DNA of 64,000 nucleotides from an uncultured Eubacteriales bacterium (GCA_900546845.1 UREK01000006.1:1-64000); one strand, 5' to 3'. Counted from the stretch's first letter, positions 51,621 through 60,571 are shown. The notes: generated by a model not told the origin, from the letters alone. Program-made: numbers and translations.

Positions 51621-52739
51621 ATGGCAAAGGTAACGCTCAAGAACATCAAGAAGGTCTACGACAAGAACGTGGTCGCGGTGCAGGACTTCAACCTGGAAAT
51701 CGCGGACAAGGAATTCATCGTGCTCGTCGGCCCGTCGGGCTGCGGGAAATCCACGACGCTGCGCATGGTGGCGGGCCTGGAGGAGATCAGCGGGGGCGAG
51801 CTCTACATCGGCGACCGCCTCGTGAACGACGTTCCGCCTAAGGACCGCGACATTGCGATGGTATTCCAGAATTACGCGCTGTATCCGCACATGACGGTCT
51901 ATGAAAACATGGCCTTCGCGCTCAAGCTGCGCAAGGAGAAGAAGGAGGTCATTGACCGGAAGGTGCGCGAGGCGGCGGAGATCCTGGACATCACCCAGTA
52001 TCTGGACCGCAAGCCCAAGGCGCTTTCCGGCGGCCAGCGCCAGCGTGTTGCCATCGGCCGGGCAATCGTGCGCGACCCGCAGGTATTCCTGATGGACGAG
52101 CCGCTCTCCAACCTTGACGCAAAGCTCAGGAACCAGATGCGCGCAGAGATCATCAAGCTGCGCCAGCGCATCGACACCACGTTTATTTACGTTACCCATG
52201 ACCAGACTGAAGCCATGACGCTGGGCGACCGCATCGTCATCATGAAGGACGGCTTCATCCAGCAGATCGGCACGCCGCAGGAGGTGTTCAACCATCCTTC
52301 AAACCTCTTCGTGGCGGGCTTTATTGGCTCCCCGCAAATGAATCTCTTTGAAGCAAAGCTCGAAAAAGATGCGGACGGCTATTTCGTCTCCCTCGGCTCT
52401 GCGCGCGTACATCTGCCGGAGGAGAAGCAGCAGGCGCTGCGCGCAAAGGGCGCGCAGCCGCAGCCGATCACCCTCGGCATCCGCCCGGAGCATGTGATGC
52501 TCTGCGCGGACGATGCCGCAGCGCACATTTCCGCCACGGTGGATGTTTCCGAGATGATGGGAAGCTCCGTACACCTGCACGTGAACGCGGACGGCAAGGA
52601 CGTCGTCGTCATCATCCCGACGCTCGACCTTCAGGGTATGCCGCAGCAGGATTTCAGCTACGGCGCAAAGGTGAACTTCACCTTCGGCGGCAACGTCATC
52701 CATATGTTTGATCCGGAAACCGGGATGAACCTCATTTGA
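51621..52739 (+). CDS. ugpC: Sugar ABC transporter ATPase (MsmX/UgpC family)
   Basis: This 372-residue ATPase has Walker A GPSGCGKST (37-45), the signature LSGGQRQRVAIGRAIV, FLMDEPLSNLD and a C-terminal TOBE/OB region (LGIRPEHV). The family energises several carbohydrate importers, so one gene often stands alone, as here. It has only a weak GGGG at the start; the frame is open further upstream through the hairpins, but without a well-placed start. Confidence 0.92.
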   Translation: MAKVTLKNIKKVYDKNVVAVQDFNLEIADKEFIVLVGPSGCGKSTTLRMVAGLEEISGGELYIGDRLVNDVPPKDRDIAMVFQNYALYPHMTVYENMAFALKLRKEKKEVIDRKVREAAEILDITQYLDRKPKALSGGQRQRVAIGRAIVRDPQVFLMDEPLSNLDAKLRNQMRAEIIKLRQRIDTTFIYVTHDQTEAMTLGDRIVIMKDGFIQQIGTPQEVFNHPSNLFVAGFIGSPQMNLFEAKLEKDADGYFVSLGSARVHLPEEKQQALRAKGAQPQPITLGIRPEHVMLCADDAAAHISATVDVSEMMGSSVHLHVNADGKDVVVIIPTLDLQGMPQQDFSYGAKVNFTFGGNVIHMFDPETGMNLI

Positions 52740-52755
52740 ACCGAAAAACAACCGG

Positions 52756-52788
52756 AGCGGGCCGCTGTGAAAACACGGCCCGCTTTTC
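52756..52788 (+). terminator. Terminator after the MsmX/UgpC gene
   Basis: AGCGGGCC (52756-52763) pairs with GGCCCGCT (52777-52784), then TTT. Confidence 0.75.
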
Positions 52789-52929
52789 CGATGGACCCGG
52801 AGACCTTATCCCTGTTCACAATGGCGCCGATTTGTTTCACATTTTCCCCGGAAGAATCCTTTTTTTCTTCGCAAGTGGACAGTATAATAAAAGAAATCAA
52901 CACGGAAGAGATTTGGCTGGAGGATACAA

Positions 52930-54765
52930 ATGGGCAATATGAAAGAACACAAGCCGTCAAAAAAGCCGCTGGTGTATTATTGCATCATGGTAACGGTGAT
53001 CATGCTGCTGCTCAACGCGCTCGTGTTCCCCGCGCTGATGGAGGCGCAGGTGATCGAGGTGGGGTACAGCGAGTTCCTGCAAATGGTGGACGACGGCAAG
53101 GTAAAGCAGGTCGCGCGGGATGAGGTGGAGCGCCTCATCACGTTCCTTGCGGTGGACGAGAACGGGCGCGAGCGCGTTTACAAAACTGGCATCTGGCCTG
53201 ATGAGGGATTGCGGGAACGGCTGGAAAACGCGGATGTTGAATTTGCCGCGGCGATCCCAACGCAGAGCTCCCCGCTGCTGACCTTCCTGCTCACATGGAT
53301 CTTGCCAATCCTGATCTTCGCCGCGCTGGGCCAGTTCATGATGCGCAGGCTGCAAAACGGCGGCATCGGCCCCAATGCGATGAGCTTTGGCAAGGCGAAC
53401 GCAAAGATCTACGTGGAAGCGCAGACAGGCAAGACGTTTGCGGACGTTGCGGGTGAGGACGAAGCGAAGGAAGCGCTTACGGAGATCGTTGACTTCCTGC
53501 ACAACCCAGGCAAATACGCGAAGATCGGCGCCCGGCTCCCAAAGGGCGCGCTGCTTGTGGGCCCTCCGGGCACTGGCAAAACGCTCCTCGCCAAGGCTGT
53601 CGCAGGCGAGGCGCAGGTGCCGTTCTTCTCCATCTCCGGCTCGGAGTTCGTGGAGATGTTCGTAGGTATGGGCGCAGCCAAGGTGCGCGATTTGTTCAAG
53701 CAGGCAAACGAGAAGGCGCCCTGCATCGTGTTCATTGACGAGATCGACACCATCGGCAAGAAACGCGAGGGCGGCCTTGGCGGCAACGACGAGCGCGAGC
53801 AGACGCTCAACCAGCTTTTGACCGAGATGGATGGCTTTGACGGCAAGAACGGCGTGGTCATCCTGGCGGCGACGAACCGCCCGGATTCACTCGACCCGGC
53901 GCTGCTTCGCCCTGGCCGGTTCGACCGGCGCATCCCTGTGGAACTGCCGGATCTCGCCGGCCGCGAGGCGATCCTCCGGGTACATGCGAAGGCTGTGCAT
54001 CTGGCCCCAGACATCGACTTTAACGCGATCGCACGGGCGACGAGCGGCGCTTCCGGTGCGGAACTTGCAAACATCGTCAACGAAGCGGCGCTGCGCGCGG
54101 TTCGCATGGGGCGCGACTTGGTGGAGCAGGCGGATCTTGAGGAAAGCGTGGAGGTGGTCATTGCCGGCTATCAGCGCAAGAGCGCCGTGATCTCCGAGCG
54201 GGAAAAGAAGATCGTCGCCTACCATGAAGTCGGCCACGCGCTTGTCGCCGCGAAGCAGAGCGATTCCGCACCCGTGCATAAGATCACGATCGTGCCGCGT
54301 ACCTCTGGCGCGCTGGGCTATACGATGCAGGTTGAGGAAGGCGAGCGCTTCCTCATGAGCCGGGAGGAAGCGTTTAACAAACTTGCGACGCTCACAGGCG
54401 GCCGCACGGCGGAGGAGCTGATCTTTGCGAGCGCAACGACCGGCGCTTCCAATGACATCGAGCAGGCGACGCGCCTTGCCCGCGCAATGGTCACACGCTA
54501 CGGCATGAGCGAACGCTTCGGCATGGTGGCGCTGGAGACCGTCGAAAACGCATACCTGGGCGGGGACACCTCGCTCGCGTGCTCGCAGGAGACGGCGGCG
54601 CTTGTGGATCATGAGGTCGTTGAAATGGTGAAGGACGCCCAGGAGAAGGCGCGCAGGATCCTTTCGGAAAACATCGGCGCGCTGCACCGGCTTTCCGATT
54701 ACCTGCTGGAAAAGGAGACGATCACCGGCGACGAGTTCATGCAGCTTTTGAACGAACAGGCATAA
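52930..54765 (+). CDS. ftsH: ATP-dependent zinc metalloprotease FtsH
   Basis: This 611-residue membrane protease has helices at about 15-37 and 116-136, Walker A GPPGTGKT (211-218), the second region of homology in NRPDSLDPALLRPGRFDRR, and the zinc site HEVGH (432-436). It degrades misfolded membrane proteins and regulatory proteins. GGAGG lies before the start at 52930, and TATAAT occurs at about 52881. The C-terminus is short. Confidence 0.95.
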   Translation: MGNMKEHKPSKKPLVYYCIMVTVIMLLLNALVFPALMEAQVIEVGYSEFLQMVDDGKVKQVARDEVERLITFLAVDENGRERVYKTGIWPDEGLRERLENADVEFAAAIPTQSSPLLTFLLTWILPILIFAALGQFMMRRLQNGGIGPNAMSFGKANAKIYVEAQTGKTFADVAGEDEAKEALTEIVDFLHNPGKYAKIGARLPKGALLVGPPGTGKTLLAKAVAGEAQVPFFSISGSEFVEMFVGMGAAKVRDLFKQANEKAPCIVFIDEIDTIGKKREGGLGGNDEREQTLNQLLTEMDGFDGKNGVVILAATNRPDSLDPALLRPGRFDRRIPVELPDLAGREAILRVHAKAVHLAPDIDFNAIARATSGASGAELANIVNEAALRAVRMGRDLVEQADLEESVEVVIAGYQRKSAVISEREKKIVAYHEVGHALVAAKQSDSAPVHKITIVPRTSGALGYTMQVEEGERFLMSREEAFNKLATLTGGRTAEELIFASATTGASNDIEQATRLARAMVTRYGMSERFGMVALETVENAYLGGDTSLACSQETAALVDHEVVEMVKDAQEKARRILSENIGALHRLSDYLLEKETITGDEFMQLLNEQA

Positions 54766-54785
54766 GGCCGAAAACCAAAAGAGCG

Positions 54786-54811
54786 GGAGCGCCCCTGCGC
54801 GGGCGCTCTCC
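54786..54811. terminator. Terminator between ftsH and the LCP gene
   Basis: GAGCGCCC (54787-54794) pairs with GGGCGCTC (54801-54808). The genes converge here; T-runs are weak on both sides. Confidence 0.55.
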
Positions 54812-54821
54812 TGCGATCCTG

Positions 54822-56276
54822 TTACCCGATGTGAATGCCGCTGCCGGAACCGCTGGATGGCATGGCGCTGTCATCCTCTTCTTCATGCGTGACGGCATCC
54901 GCCGCGCCGGAGGGGATCGGCCCTATGCCGCCGAGGTTTGCCCAGATGGAATTCGCCAGCGCGCGTACCGGCGGGGTATAGAGGTCAAGGAGGCCCTTGC
55001 TCTCCTTACGCAGCGCGGTCTTGAGGTGGGGCATTGCGCTTTGCAGGGCGCTGCGCTCGGCGGAGGAAATGCTGCTCTTATAATTTGCCAGCAGGTATTG
55101 CGCGTCGGCATAAGCGCGGTTGCCCGCGGCAAGTTCCGATGCGACCGCAAGGCGGTTTGTTTCCACATAAAGCCTCAGCGCTTCCGCGTCTGCGTTCGGG
55201 TCCACGATGACTTCTGCGCCGAACACCTCCTCAATCAATTTCTGGAGCTCCAGCGTGTGCAGGCACCAGCAATCCCGCGCGTATAGGCTCATATATTCTC
55301 CAGGCGCCATATGGCGCTCCAAATTCTCGGAATCCATGCGCACCGCGACAAGCGCAAGGGAACAAATCTGCTCAAAGCTCAGGTTCGTTTCGATGTTGTT
55401 CTGCACGGCGGTGTAGATCTTCGGGATGTTTGCGATCTGCCCCGTGCGCTTCATCTGGTTGAATATGGCGAGGAGCATGCGCTGCTGGCGGTCTGCACGC
55501 GCCACGTCGGAGCTGCCTTTACGCTGGCGGCAGTAATCCAGCACGGCCTGGCCGTCCAGATGCTGCAAGCCCGGGTGGAGCATGCGCCCGTTCATCGTGA
55601 CTTCGATGTCCACGTCGTATTCTACGCCGCCCATCGCATCGACCACTTCCTTCACGGCGTTCATATCTACGCTCACATAATATTGGATCGGAATCCCGCC
55701 GAAAAGCGCGCTCACGGTATTCATCGCGCTTTGGTAACCGCCGTGCTTGAGGCCGCCGCCCAGCGAAAACGCACTGTTTACCTTCCCGTAAGGGTCGAGC
55801 GGTTCGATCAGCTCGCCCGCATTGTTGTAAAGCAGAACATAGCTGTCGCGCGGGATAGAGATCATGCCCACGGAGTTCGTTTTGAAGTTGATTGTCACGA
55901 GGATCATCGTATCCGTGCGGAACGAGCCGGAAGCCTCGCGCTCCTCGCTTTTGTCGATGCCGAACACCATGATGTTCACGCGGTTCTCCATAAAACTCAA
56001 ATCGGAAAGCGATTCAAGCGCCGCTTCCGACATGGGCGTCGGGGTTGGTTCCGGGGTGATGGCAGGGGTGGGCGCAGCCGTCGCCGCTGCGTCTGGCGTT
56101 TGCTCCGGCGCAGGCGCGGGCATTGCGGGTCCCGGCGCGGCGGTTGGGGTGCTTTCAAACAATGCGGCAGGGGAGCTGATCCGCAAATAAAAAATGCCGA
56201 TGGCAGCAAGCGCGAGCAAAGCTGCCGCGGCGAGCACCAGCAGGATGATTTTTCCGGGTTTTCGTTGTTTAGACAT
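54822..56276 (-). CDS. LytR-CpsA-Psr family wall-polymer transferase
   Basis: This 484-residue protein has a basic start, one membrane helix (IILLVLAAAALLALAAIGIF), a Pro/Ala/Thr linker and the LCP domain (VNIMVFGIDK; RTDTMILVTINFKTNSVGMI then SIPRDSYV; ADRQQRMLLAIFNQM). LCP enzymes attach teichoic acids or polysaccharides to peptidoglycan. A C-terminal helical region and an acidic Ser/Gly tail are extra. The start at 56276 follows AAGGTGG. Confidence 0.92.
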   Translation of the reverse strand: MSKQRKPGKIILLVLAAAALLALAAIGIFYLRISSPAALFESTPTAAPGPAMPAPAPEQTPDAAATAAPTPAITPEPTPTPMSEAALESLSDLSFMENRVNIMVFGIDKSEEREASGSFRTDTMILVTINFKTNSVGMISIPRDSYVLLYNNAGELIEPLDPYGKVNSAFSLGGGLKHGGYQSAMNTVSALFGGIPIQYYVSVDMNAVKEVVDAMGGVEYDVDIEVTMNGRMLHPGLQHLDGQAVLDYCRQRKGSSDVARADRQQRMLLAIFNQMKRTGQIANIPKIYTAVQNNIETNLSFEQICSLALVAVRMDSENLERHMAPGEYMSLYARDCWCLHTLELQKLIEEVFGAEVIVDPNADAEALRLYVETNRLAVASELAAGNRAYADAQYLLANYKSSISSAERSALQSAMPHLKTALRKESKGLLDLYTPPVRALANSIWANLGGIGPIPSGAADAVTHEEEDDSAMPSSGSGSGIHIG

Positions 56277-56451
56277 CTTTCGTACCACCTTCTTGATGGC
56301 ATTATACTCTGTTTCATGCGGCAGCACAAACCATATCGCGGGCGGAGAGCGTGAACAAAACATGAACAAAATAGTGGAACAAGCGCGGTGGTAAAGTTAC
56401 GGCGAAATGACGGCAGAGTTGGCGGAATGCGCAGCAATTTGCACAAAACCG

Positions 56452-56480
56452 TTTTCAAGGGGCGGCATGCGTGTTATAAT
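56452..56480 (+). promoter_or_regulatory. Promoter of the GntR gene
   Basis: TTTTCA (56452-56457), 17-base spacer, TATAAT (56475-56480), 40 bases before the start. Confidence 0.55.
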
Positions 56481-56520
56481 TTAAACAAAACACGGGCCTG
56501 CCGTGCGGAGGGAGAGGCAT

Positions 56521-57177
56521 ATGTCGAGGCAGTTTGACACGGCAACGATTAAGGAACTGGTATACCGGAGCCTCCGGCAGGCTTTGATCCAGCAGAGATA
56601 CCAGCCGGGCGAATGGCTGCAGGAAAACGAAATCGCGGAACGCCTGGGCGTCAGCCGTTCCCCGGTGCGGGAGGCGCTGCATATGCTTGCGGGGGACGGC
56701 CTGCTGGTCGAGATCCCGAAGCGCGGCGTTTATGTGCGGGAGCTTTCGGAGCGCGATGTGCGCGAAAATTTTTCGCTCCGGTGCCTGCTGGAGGTGGATG
56801 CAATTCATAGCTTGTGTGCGGATTGGGCAGAGCCCAACGCGGAGGAACTCCGGGCCTGCCTGCGCCGCGAGCGCGCGGCATATTCCGAAATGGGGGATTC
56901 CTGGGGCGAGCAGGCGGGCGAAAGCCTACATACGCTCTTGCTGCGGCTTGCAGGGAACGCGACAGCCTGCCGGATCCACGGCAGCCTGCGCGCGCAGCTG
57001 ATGCTCATCCGCATCAGCGCGATCATGAGCGAAGGGGACGCGGAGCGCTCCCATGCGGAGCACGCGGCGATCGTCGGGCATATTTTGGAGGGCCAGCCGG
57101 AGCGTGCGGCAGAGGCGGACCGCGCGCATCTGGATCGTACGCAGGAGCTTGTGCTGGCGCATACATGCAATGGATAG
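56521..57177 (+). CDS. GntR-family regulator (FCD/FadR type)
   Basis: This 218-residue regulator has a winged helix-turn-helix (ENEIAERLGVSRSPVREALH, about 40-60) and a helical FCD ligand domain with His residues in GESLHTLL and HAEHAAIVGHILEG that could bind a metal. It sits just before asnA on the same strand and may control it, although such regulators usually respond to organic acids. The start is at 56521 behind GGAGGGAG. Confidence 0.88.
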   Translation: MSRQFDTATIKELVYRSLRQALIQQRYQPGEWLQENEIAERLGVSRSPVREALHMLAGDGLLVEIPKRGVYVRELSERDVRENFSLRCLLEVDAIHSLCADWAEPNAEELRACLRRERAAYSEMGDSWGEQAGESLHTLLLRLAGNATACRIHGSLRAQLMLIRISAIMSEGDAERSHAEHAAIVGHILEGQPERAAEADRAHLDRTQELVLAHTCNG

Positions 57178-57343
57178 CGGCGCGAAAAGCCATGATGCAA
57201 AGGTGGGGATACGCCATTTTATTTTGCCGTACGTATAGCATATTGCGCATTTCAAATATATAATATAAAATATATAAAATCTGCGGAAAGCTATGGATTG
57301 CAGCATAGTCTGGGCGCAACAAAAGCGAAGGAGATTCCCACAC

Positions 57344-58351
57344 ATGGCAAACACGATCATTCCAAAGGGATACCGCTCCACGATGACGTTATACGAAACG
57401 CAGGATGCGATCAGCTTCATCAAGCGTTCTTTCCAGGATGGGCTTGCGCGTGCGCTGCGGTTGAAGCGCGTGACTGCGCCGCTGTTCGTGCAGCCGCAAA
57501 GCGGCCTCAACGATGACCTCAACGGTGTGGAGCGTCCGGTCAGCTTCGATATCCCCTGCGCGGAGACCGAAGCACAGGTGGTGCATTCGCTTGCAAAATG
57601 GAAGCGAATGGCCCTTTACCGCTATGATTTCCGCCCTGGCAAAGGGCTGTATACGGACATGAACGCCATCCGGCGGGATGAAACGCTCGATAACCTGCAT
57701 TCCGTTTATGTGGATCAGTGGGATTGGGAGAAGGTGCTTACGCGCGAGACGCGCAACCTGGAGACGCTGCAAAGCACAGTGCGCTCCATCGTTGGCTGCG
57801 TATGCGATACGCTCGACGCGCTCAGGGCACGCTATCCGCATATCCATACGGAGCTTTCCCGCGAGGTGAAATTCATCACCACGCAGGAGTTGCTGGACCG
57901 TTATCCGGAGTTATCCCCCAAAGAGCGGGAAAACGCGATCACCCGGGAATACAAGACCGTGTTCCTCATGCAGATCGGCGGCAAGCTCAGCGATGGCAAG
58001 CCGCACGACGGCCGCGCGCCGGACTATGACGACTGGTCGCTCAACGGCGACATCCTGTTCTACTTTTCGCAGCTGGATTGCGCGCTGGAGATCTCTTCCA
58101 TGGGTATCCGTGTGGATGCGGAAGCGCTTGACCGCCAGCTTACGGAGGCGGGCTGCGACGCGCGCCGCACGCTGCCGTTCCACCGCATGCTGCTTGCAGG
58201 CCAGCTCCCGCTGACCATCGGCGGCGGCATCGGCCAATCCCGCATCTGTATGCTCCTGATGAACAAGGCGCATATCGGGGAGGTACAATCCTCCATCTGG
58301 GATCAGGAGACTGTGGAAGCCTGTGAAAAGGCGGGCATCATCCTGCTGTAG
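57344..58351 (+). CDS. asnA: Aspartate--ammonia ligase (AsnA)
   Basis: This 335-residue ammonia-dependent asparagine synthetase is of class II tRNA-synthetase fold. Recognisable blocks are SFIKRSFQDGLARAL, SGLNDDLNGVERPVSFD, HSVYVDQWDWEKV and GGGIGQSRICMLLM. It uses ATP, aspartate and ammonia. AAGGAG lies upstream. The gap 57178-57343 is A/T-rich, with TATAAT-like boxes near 57260, but shows no T-box. Confidence 0.94.
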   Translation: MANTIIPKGYRSTMTLYETQDAISFIKRSFQDGLARALRLKRVTAPLFVQPQSGLNDDLNGVERPVSFDIPCAETEAQVVHSLAKWKRMALYRYDFRPGKGLYTDMNAIRRDETLDNLHSVYVDQWDWEKVLTRETRNLETLQSTVRSIVGCVCDTLDALRARYPHIHTELSREVKFITTQELLDRYPELSPKERENAITREYKTVFLMQIGGKLSDGKPHDGRAPDYDDWSLNGDILFYFSQLDCALEISSMGIRVDAEALDRQLTEAGCDARRTLPFHRMLLAGQLPLTIGGGIGQSRICMLLMNKAHIGEVQSSIWDQETVEACEKAGIILL

Positions 58352-58372
58352 AAGCGTCAAACCCATATAAAA

Positions 58373-58398
58373 CGGCCCGGCATGTTCTTGCCGGGCCG
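58373..58398. terminator. Bidirectional terminator
   Basis: CGGCCCGGCA (58373-58382) pairs with TGCCGGGCCG (58389-58398) between convergent genes. Confidence 0.75.
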
Positions 58399-58414
58399 CT
58401 GCCTTTGCCGGGGA

Positions 58415-58687
58415 TCATTTCTCTGTGCCCGCGGCCTTTCCGTATTCATAGGCGCGTTGGCAGAGGATGCGGAGCATTTGTTCATAGCCTTTTACGATCG
58501 CCATGGCGTCGGCGTTTTCACCGCTGTCGTTCTTGTCAAGCGCGCGGGAAAGGCGCAGGCGGGCGGCGAAAATTTCCTCGGAAAGCGTATCGCAGAGGCT
58601 TCCCTTGAAAAACTCGTTCGGGTAATTCCCGTCATGGTCGGCGGAATGCCCCATCATGTGGTTGTAGACATATTCAAAAGAATCCAT
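58415..58687 (-). CDS. Small helical protein of unknown function
   Basis: This 90-residue protein (MDSFEYVYNHMMGHSADHDG; FAARLRLSRALDKNDSG; AMAIVKGYEQMLRILCQRAY) is helical with no membrane segment. TTGGAGGTG precedes the ATG. It is divergent from an XRE-type gene across a gap with a repeated 20-base motif, so the two may form one regulatory unit of mobile-element origin. I do not recognise the family. Confidence 0.65.
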   Translation of the reverse strand: MDSFEYVYNHMMGHSADHDGNYPNEFFKGSLCDTLSEEIFAARLRLSRALDKNDSGENADAMAIVKGYEQMLRILCQRAYEYGKAAGTEK

Positions 58688-58720
58688 AAAGCACCTCCAA
58701 ATCTTTTCTCAGCTCGATAA

Positions 58721-58766
58721 TAGGTCAAAACCACCATAATTACAAGTAGGTCAATGCGCCATAATT
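58721..58766. promoter_or_regulatory. Direct repeat, probable operator
   Basis: TAGGTCAA then 4-5 bases then CCATAATT occurs twice (58721-58741 and 58747-58766), offset by 26 bases, between the divergent small gene and XRE gene. The second copy overlaps the XRE start. Confidence 0.5.
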
Positions 58767-59008
58767 TGTGTATGGAGCGATTGAAAACACTCAGAAAAGC
58801 CAGAGGCTATACACAAATTAAGATGCAGATGCTCACCGGCATTGATCAGAGCGATTATTCCAAGCTGGAAACGGGAAAACGGAATTATTCCTTTGATCAA
58901 TGTAGGCAGATCGCGCTTGCGCTCGAAACGAGCATGGACTACCTGGCCGGGCTCACGGACGACCCAAAGCCATATCCGCGCGGTGGGCCAAACGCTACGG
59001 GCAAGTGA
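58754..59008 (+). CDS. XRE-family regulator
   Basis: This 84-residue Cro/C1-type protein has a helix-turn-helix (LKTLRKARGYTQIKMQMLTG; DQSDYSKLETGKRNYSFDQC) and the usual LETSMDYLAGLTD end. ATG at 58754 has AGTAGGT upstream; an in-frame ATG at 58772 would still keep the domain. It probably represses itself and the divergent gene. Confidence 0.82.
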   Translation: MRHNLCMERLKTLRKARGYTQIKMQMLTGIDQSDYSKLETGKRNYSFDQCRQIALALETSMDYLAGLTDDPKPYPRGGPNATGK

Positions 59009-59110
59009 TACGCAGCAGGCAAAACGGGCGGTTTTACAACCATTTTAGCGGGATTTTATCCGTAGACAAAGGCGATACCTTAAAGATCATGCCGCAATAT
59101 GCTATAGGTG

Positions 59111-59359
59111 ATGGACATGATTTTTTTGAGGATATACGCGCTTTGCACGAACACGATGGGCCGGCGCAGCAACCGCTTGCCGGCTTTTGGGGATGCGGCG
59201 AAAAACACCTGCTCGCAATGCGAAGCTGGAAAGAACGCATATACCGTGCAGATCCTGGCAAAAGCTGCGGATACTCACGGTATAAGCATGGGATTCCTGC
59301 CCGGCTGGATGGAAAAAGCGCCCGGACAAAGCGGGCAACGCAGACCATTCGATTTATGA
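59111..59359 (+). pseudogene. Decayed XRE-type regulator
   Basis: The frame reads FLRIYALC...AKNTCSQCEAGKNAYTVQIL...ISMGFLPGWM. It lines up with ordinary XRE proteins (ALR.., TYSQYEAGK, SMDYLLGRT) but Cys stands at three positions where Arg or Tyr are expected, as if by point mutation, and helix 2-3 is poor. The frame is still open for 83 codons. A live but odd regulator cannot be excluded. The flanks 59009-59110 and 59360-59469 have no other gene. Confidence 0.5.
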
Positions 59360-59469
59360 TAAGGGAATCTATTCGGAAAGTCAATACGGAAAACATCTCC
59401 TGCCACAGCTGCGCCGGATGCGGATGGCCGGACGCCGGGCAGCGGCGCACGAGGCGGGCAGGCACGCTG

Positions 59470-59497
59470 AAAAGGCCGCTAAATGGAGCGGCCTTTT
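59470..59497. terminator. Hairpin terminator
   Basis: AAAAGGCCGCT (59470-59480) pairs with AGCGGCCTTTT (59487-59497). It ends the minus-strand gene at 59518 and any transcript from the left. Confidence 0.8.
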
Positions 59498-59517
59498 GCC
59501 TTGCCGCGGAAGCGCCG

Positions 59518-59817
59518 TTACAGCTGCTGCATCACGGAAAAGAGCCGCTGCTGTTGTTCCGGCGTGAGCATTGGCGCGAGGCGCGCGGCAACATCCTGGA
59601 GCGCCTTGTCGTCAAACGCGCCCGCAGCGCGGTACTGACGCAGCTCCTGCAAAAGCTCGTTGTCGCTCTTGCCGCTGTAATGCTCCACGGCGTTCTGCAT
59701 CGAGCCGAGGGCATTGGGATCCATTTGCCCGAGCATTTCCGCGTATCCGGCGTCTTCCGCCGAAACCTGCTGCCGGGCCTGCTTCTCCTGCGTATAATCG
59801 CGTATGCTGCGTTTCAT
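59518..59817 (-). CDS. Small helical protein of unknown function
   Basis: This 99-residue charged helical protein (DYTQEKQARQQVSAEDAGYA; QELRQYRAAGAFDDKALQDV) ends in LAPMLTPEQQQRLFSVMQQL. Its end resembles the FLAPAERAHIAQQLG segment of the divergent neighbour at 59942, so the two may be related in function. AAAGGAG lies 11 bases before the ATG. Confidence 0.65.
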   Translation of the reverse strand: MKRSIRDYTQEKQARQQVSAEDAGYAEMLGQMDPNALGSMQNAVEHYSGKSDNELLQELRQYRAAGAFDDKALQDVAARLAPMLTPEQQQRLFSVMQQL

Positions 59818-59941
59818 GCTGATTCAGCTCCTTTCATGCCATGTATATGCGTGCGGCCCGGTTTGCGATACGGCGGGTTCAAAAAGGAAGCGGGCTGCAT
59901 ATAGTATCATAAGTGGGAAAACTGCGAAGGGAGAGACGCGC

Positions 59942-60541
59942 ATGCAGAGAACGCCGCAGAACACGATGCCGCCGCGCGGCAGGCAGCAGCAGAACCAGAG
60001 CGCGGGGCGGCCGCAGACACAGCAGGGAGGGGAGCAGGGGAACCAGGGCGGCCAGAGCAGCACAGTCGGCGGCCAGAGTATCCCCGCATCGCCGGCGCTT
60101 GCGATGGCACGGCGCATCCGGAACGAGCAGGGACAAGAGCGCGCAAGGCAGTACCTGATGGCGATGGAACCGTTCCTTGCGCCGGCAGAGCGGGCGCATA
60201 TCGCGCAGCAGCTTGGCGTAACGCTCCCAGTGCCTTCTGCACCGCCGTTCGCCCAAGGGCAGCCGAACCAGGCGCAGCAGGCGCCGGGGCAACCGCAGTC
60301 TTCGTTCAACCAAGGGCAGCCGCATACGCCGTTTCCCGGGGCGCCTGGCGGGATGCCGTTTGGGCAGGCGGGCGGCATCCCGTTTATGGGAAAGGGCAGC
60401 ATGAGCAGCCCGCTCCAGATGATGCAGGTGCTTTCCAGCCTCGGCGGCATGGGAAAGAAGGGCGGCACGCAGGGCGGGAGCGGCATGGGGGATCCGATGA
60501 TGCTCGCGCAGATGTTCGGTTCCATGATGGGGAAAAAGTGA
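59942..60541 (+). CDS. Gln/Gly/Pro-rich protein of unknown function
   Basis: This 199-residue protein is of low complexity: a Gln/Gly-rich start (RQQQNQSAGRPQTQQGGEQG), a short helical core (ALAMARRIRNEQGQERARQY; EPFLAPAERAHIAQQLG), then repeats of QGQPNQAQQ and QGQPHTPF type and a Met/Gly-rich end (MLAQMFGSMMGKK). There is no signal or membrane segment. Such a sequence could be disordered, or a spore or assembly protein. GGGAGAG precedes the ATG. Confidence 0.65.
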   Translation: MQRTPQNTMPPRGRQQQNQSAGRPQTQQGGEQGNQGGQSSTVGGQSIPASPALAMARRIRNEQGQERARQYLMAMEPFLAPAERAHIAQQLGVTLPVPSAPPFAQGQPNQAQQAPGQPQSSFNQGQPHTPFPGAPGGMPFGQAGGIPFMGKGSMSSPLQMMQVLSSLGGMGKKGGTQGGSGMGDPMMLAQMFGSMMGKK

Positions 60542-60571
60542 TTGACACGGCCTCCGCAAATGTGATACCAT
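60542..60571 (+). promoter_or_regulatory. Promoter of the ABC-2 exporter operon
   Basis: TTGACA (60542-60547), 18-base spacer, TACCAT (60566-60571), starting at the stop codon of the previous gene. Confidence 0.55.

Noticed and set aside
57178..57343. T-box or other riboswitch before asnA
   Set aside because: No T-box sequence or specifier stem was seen in this short A/T-rich gap.
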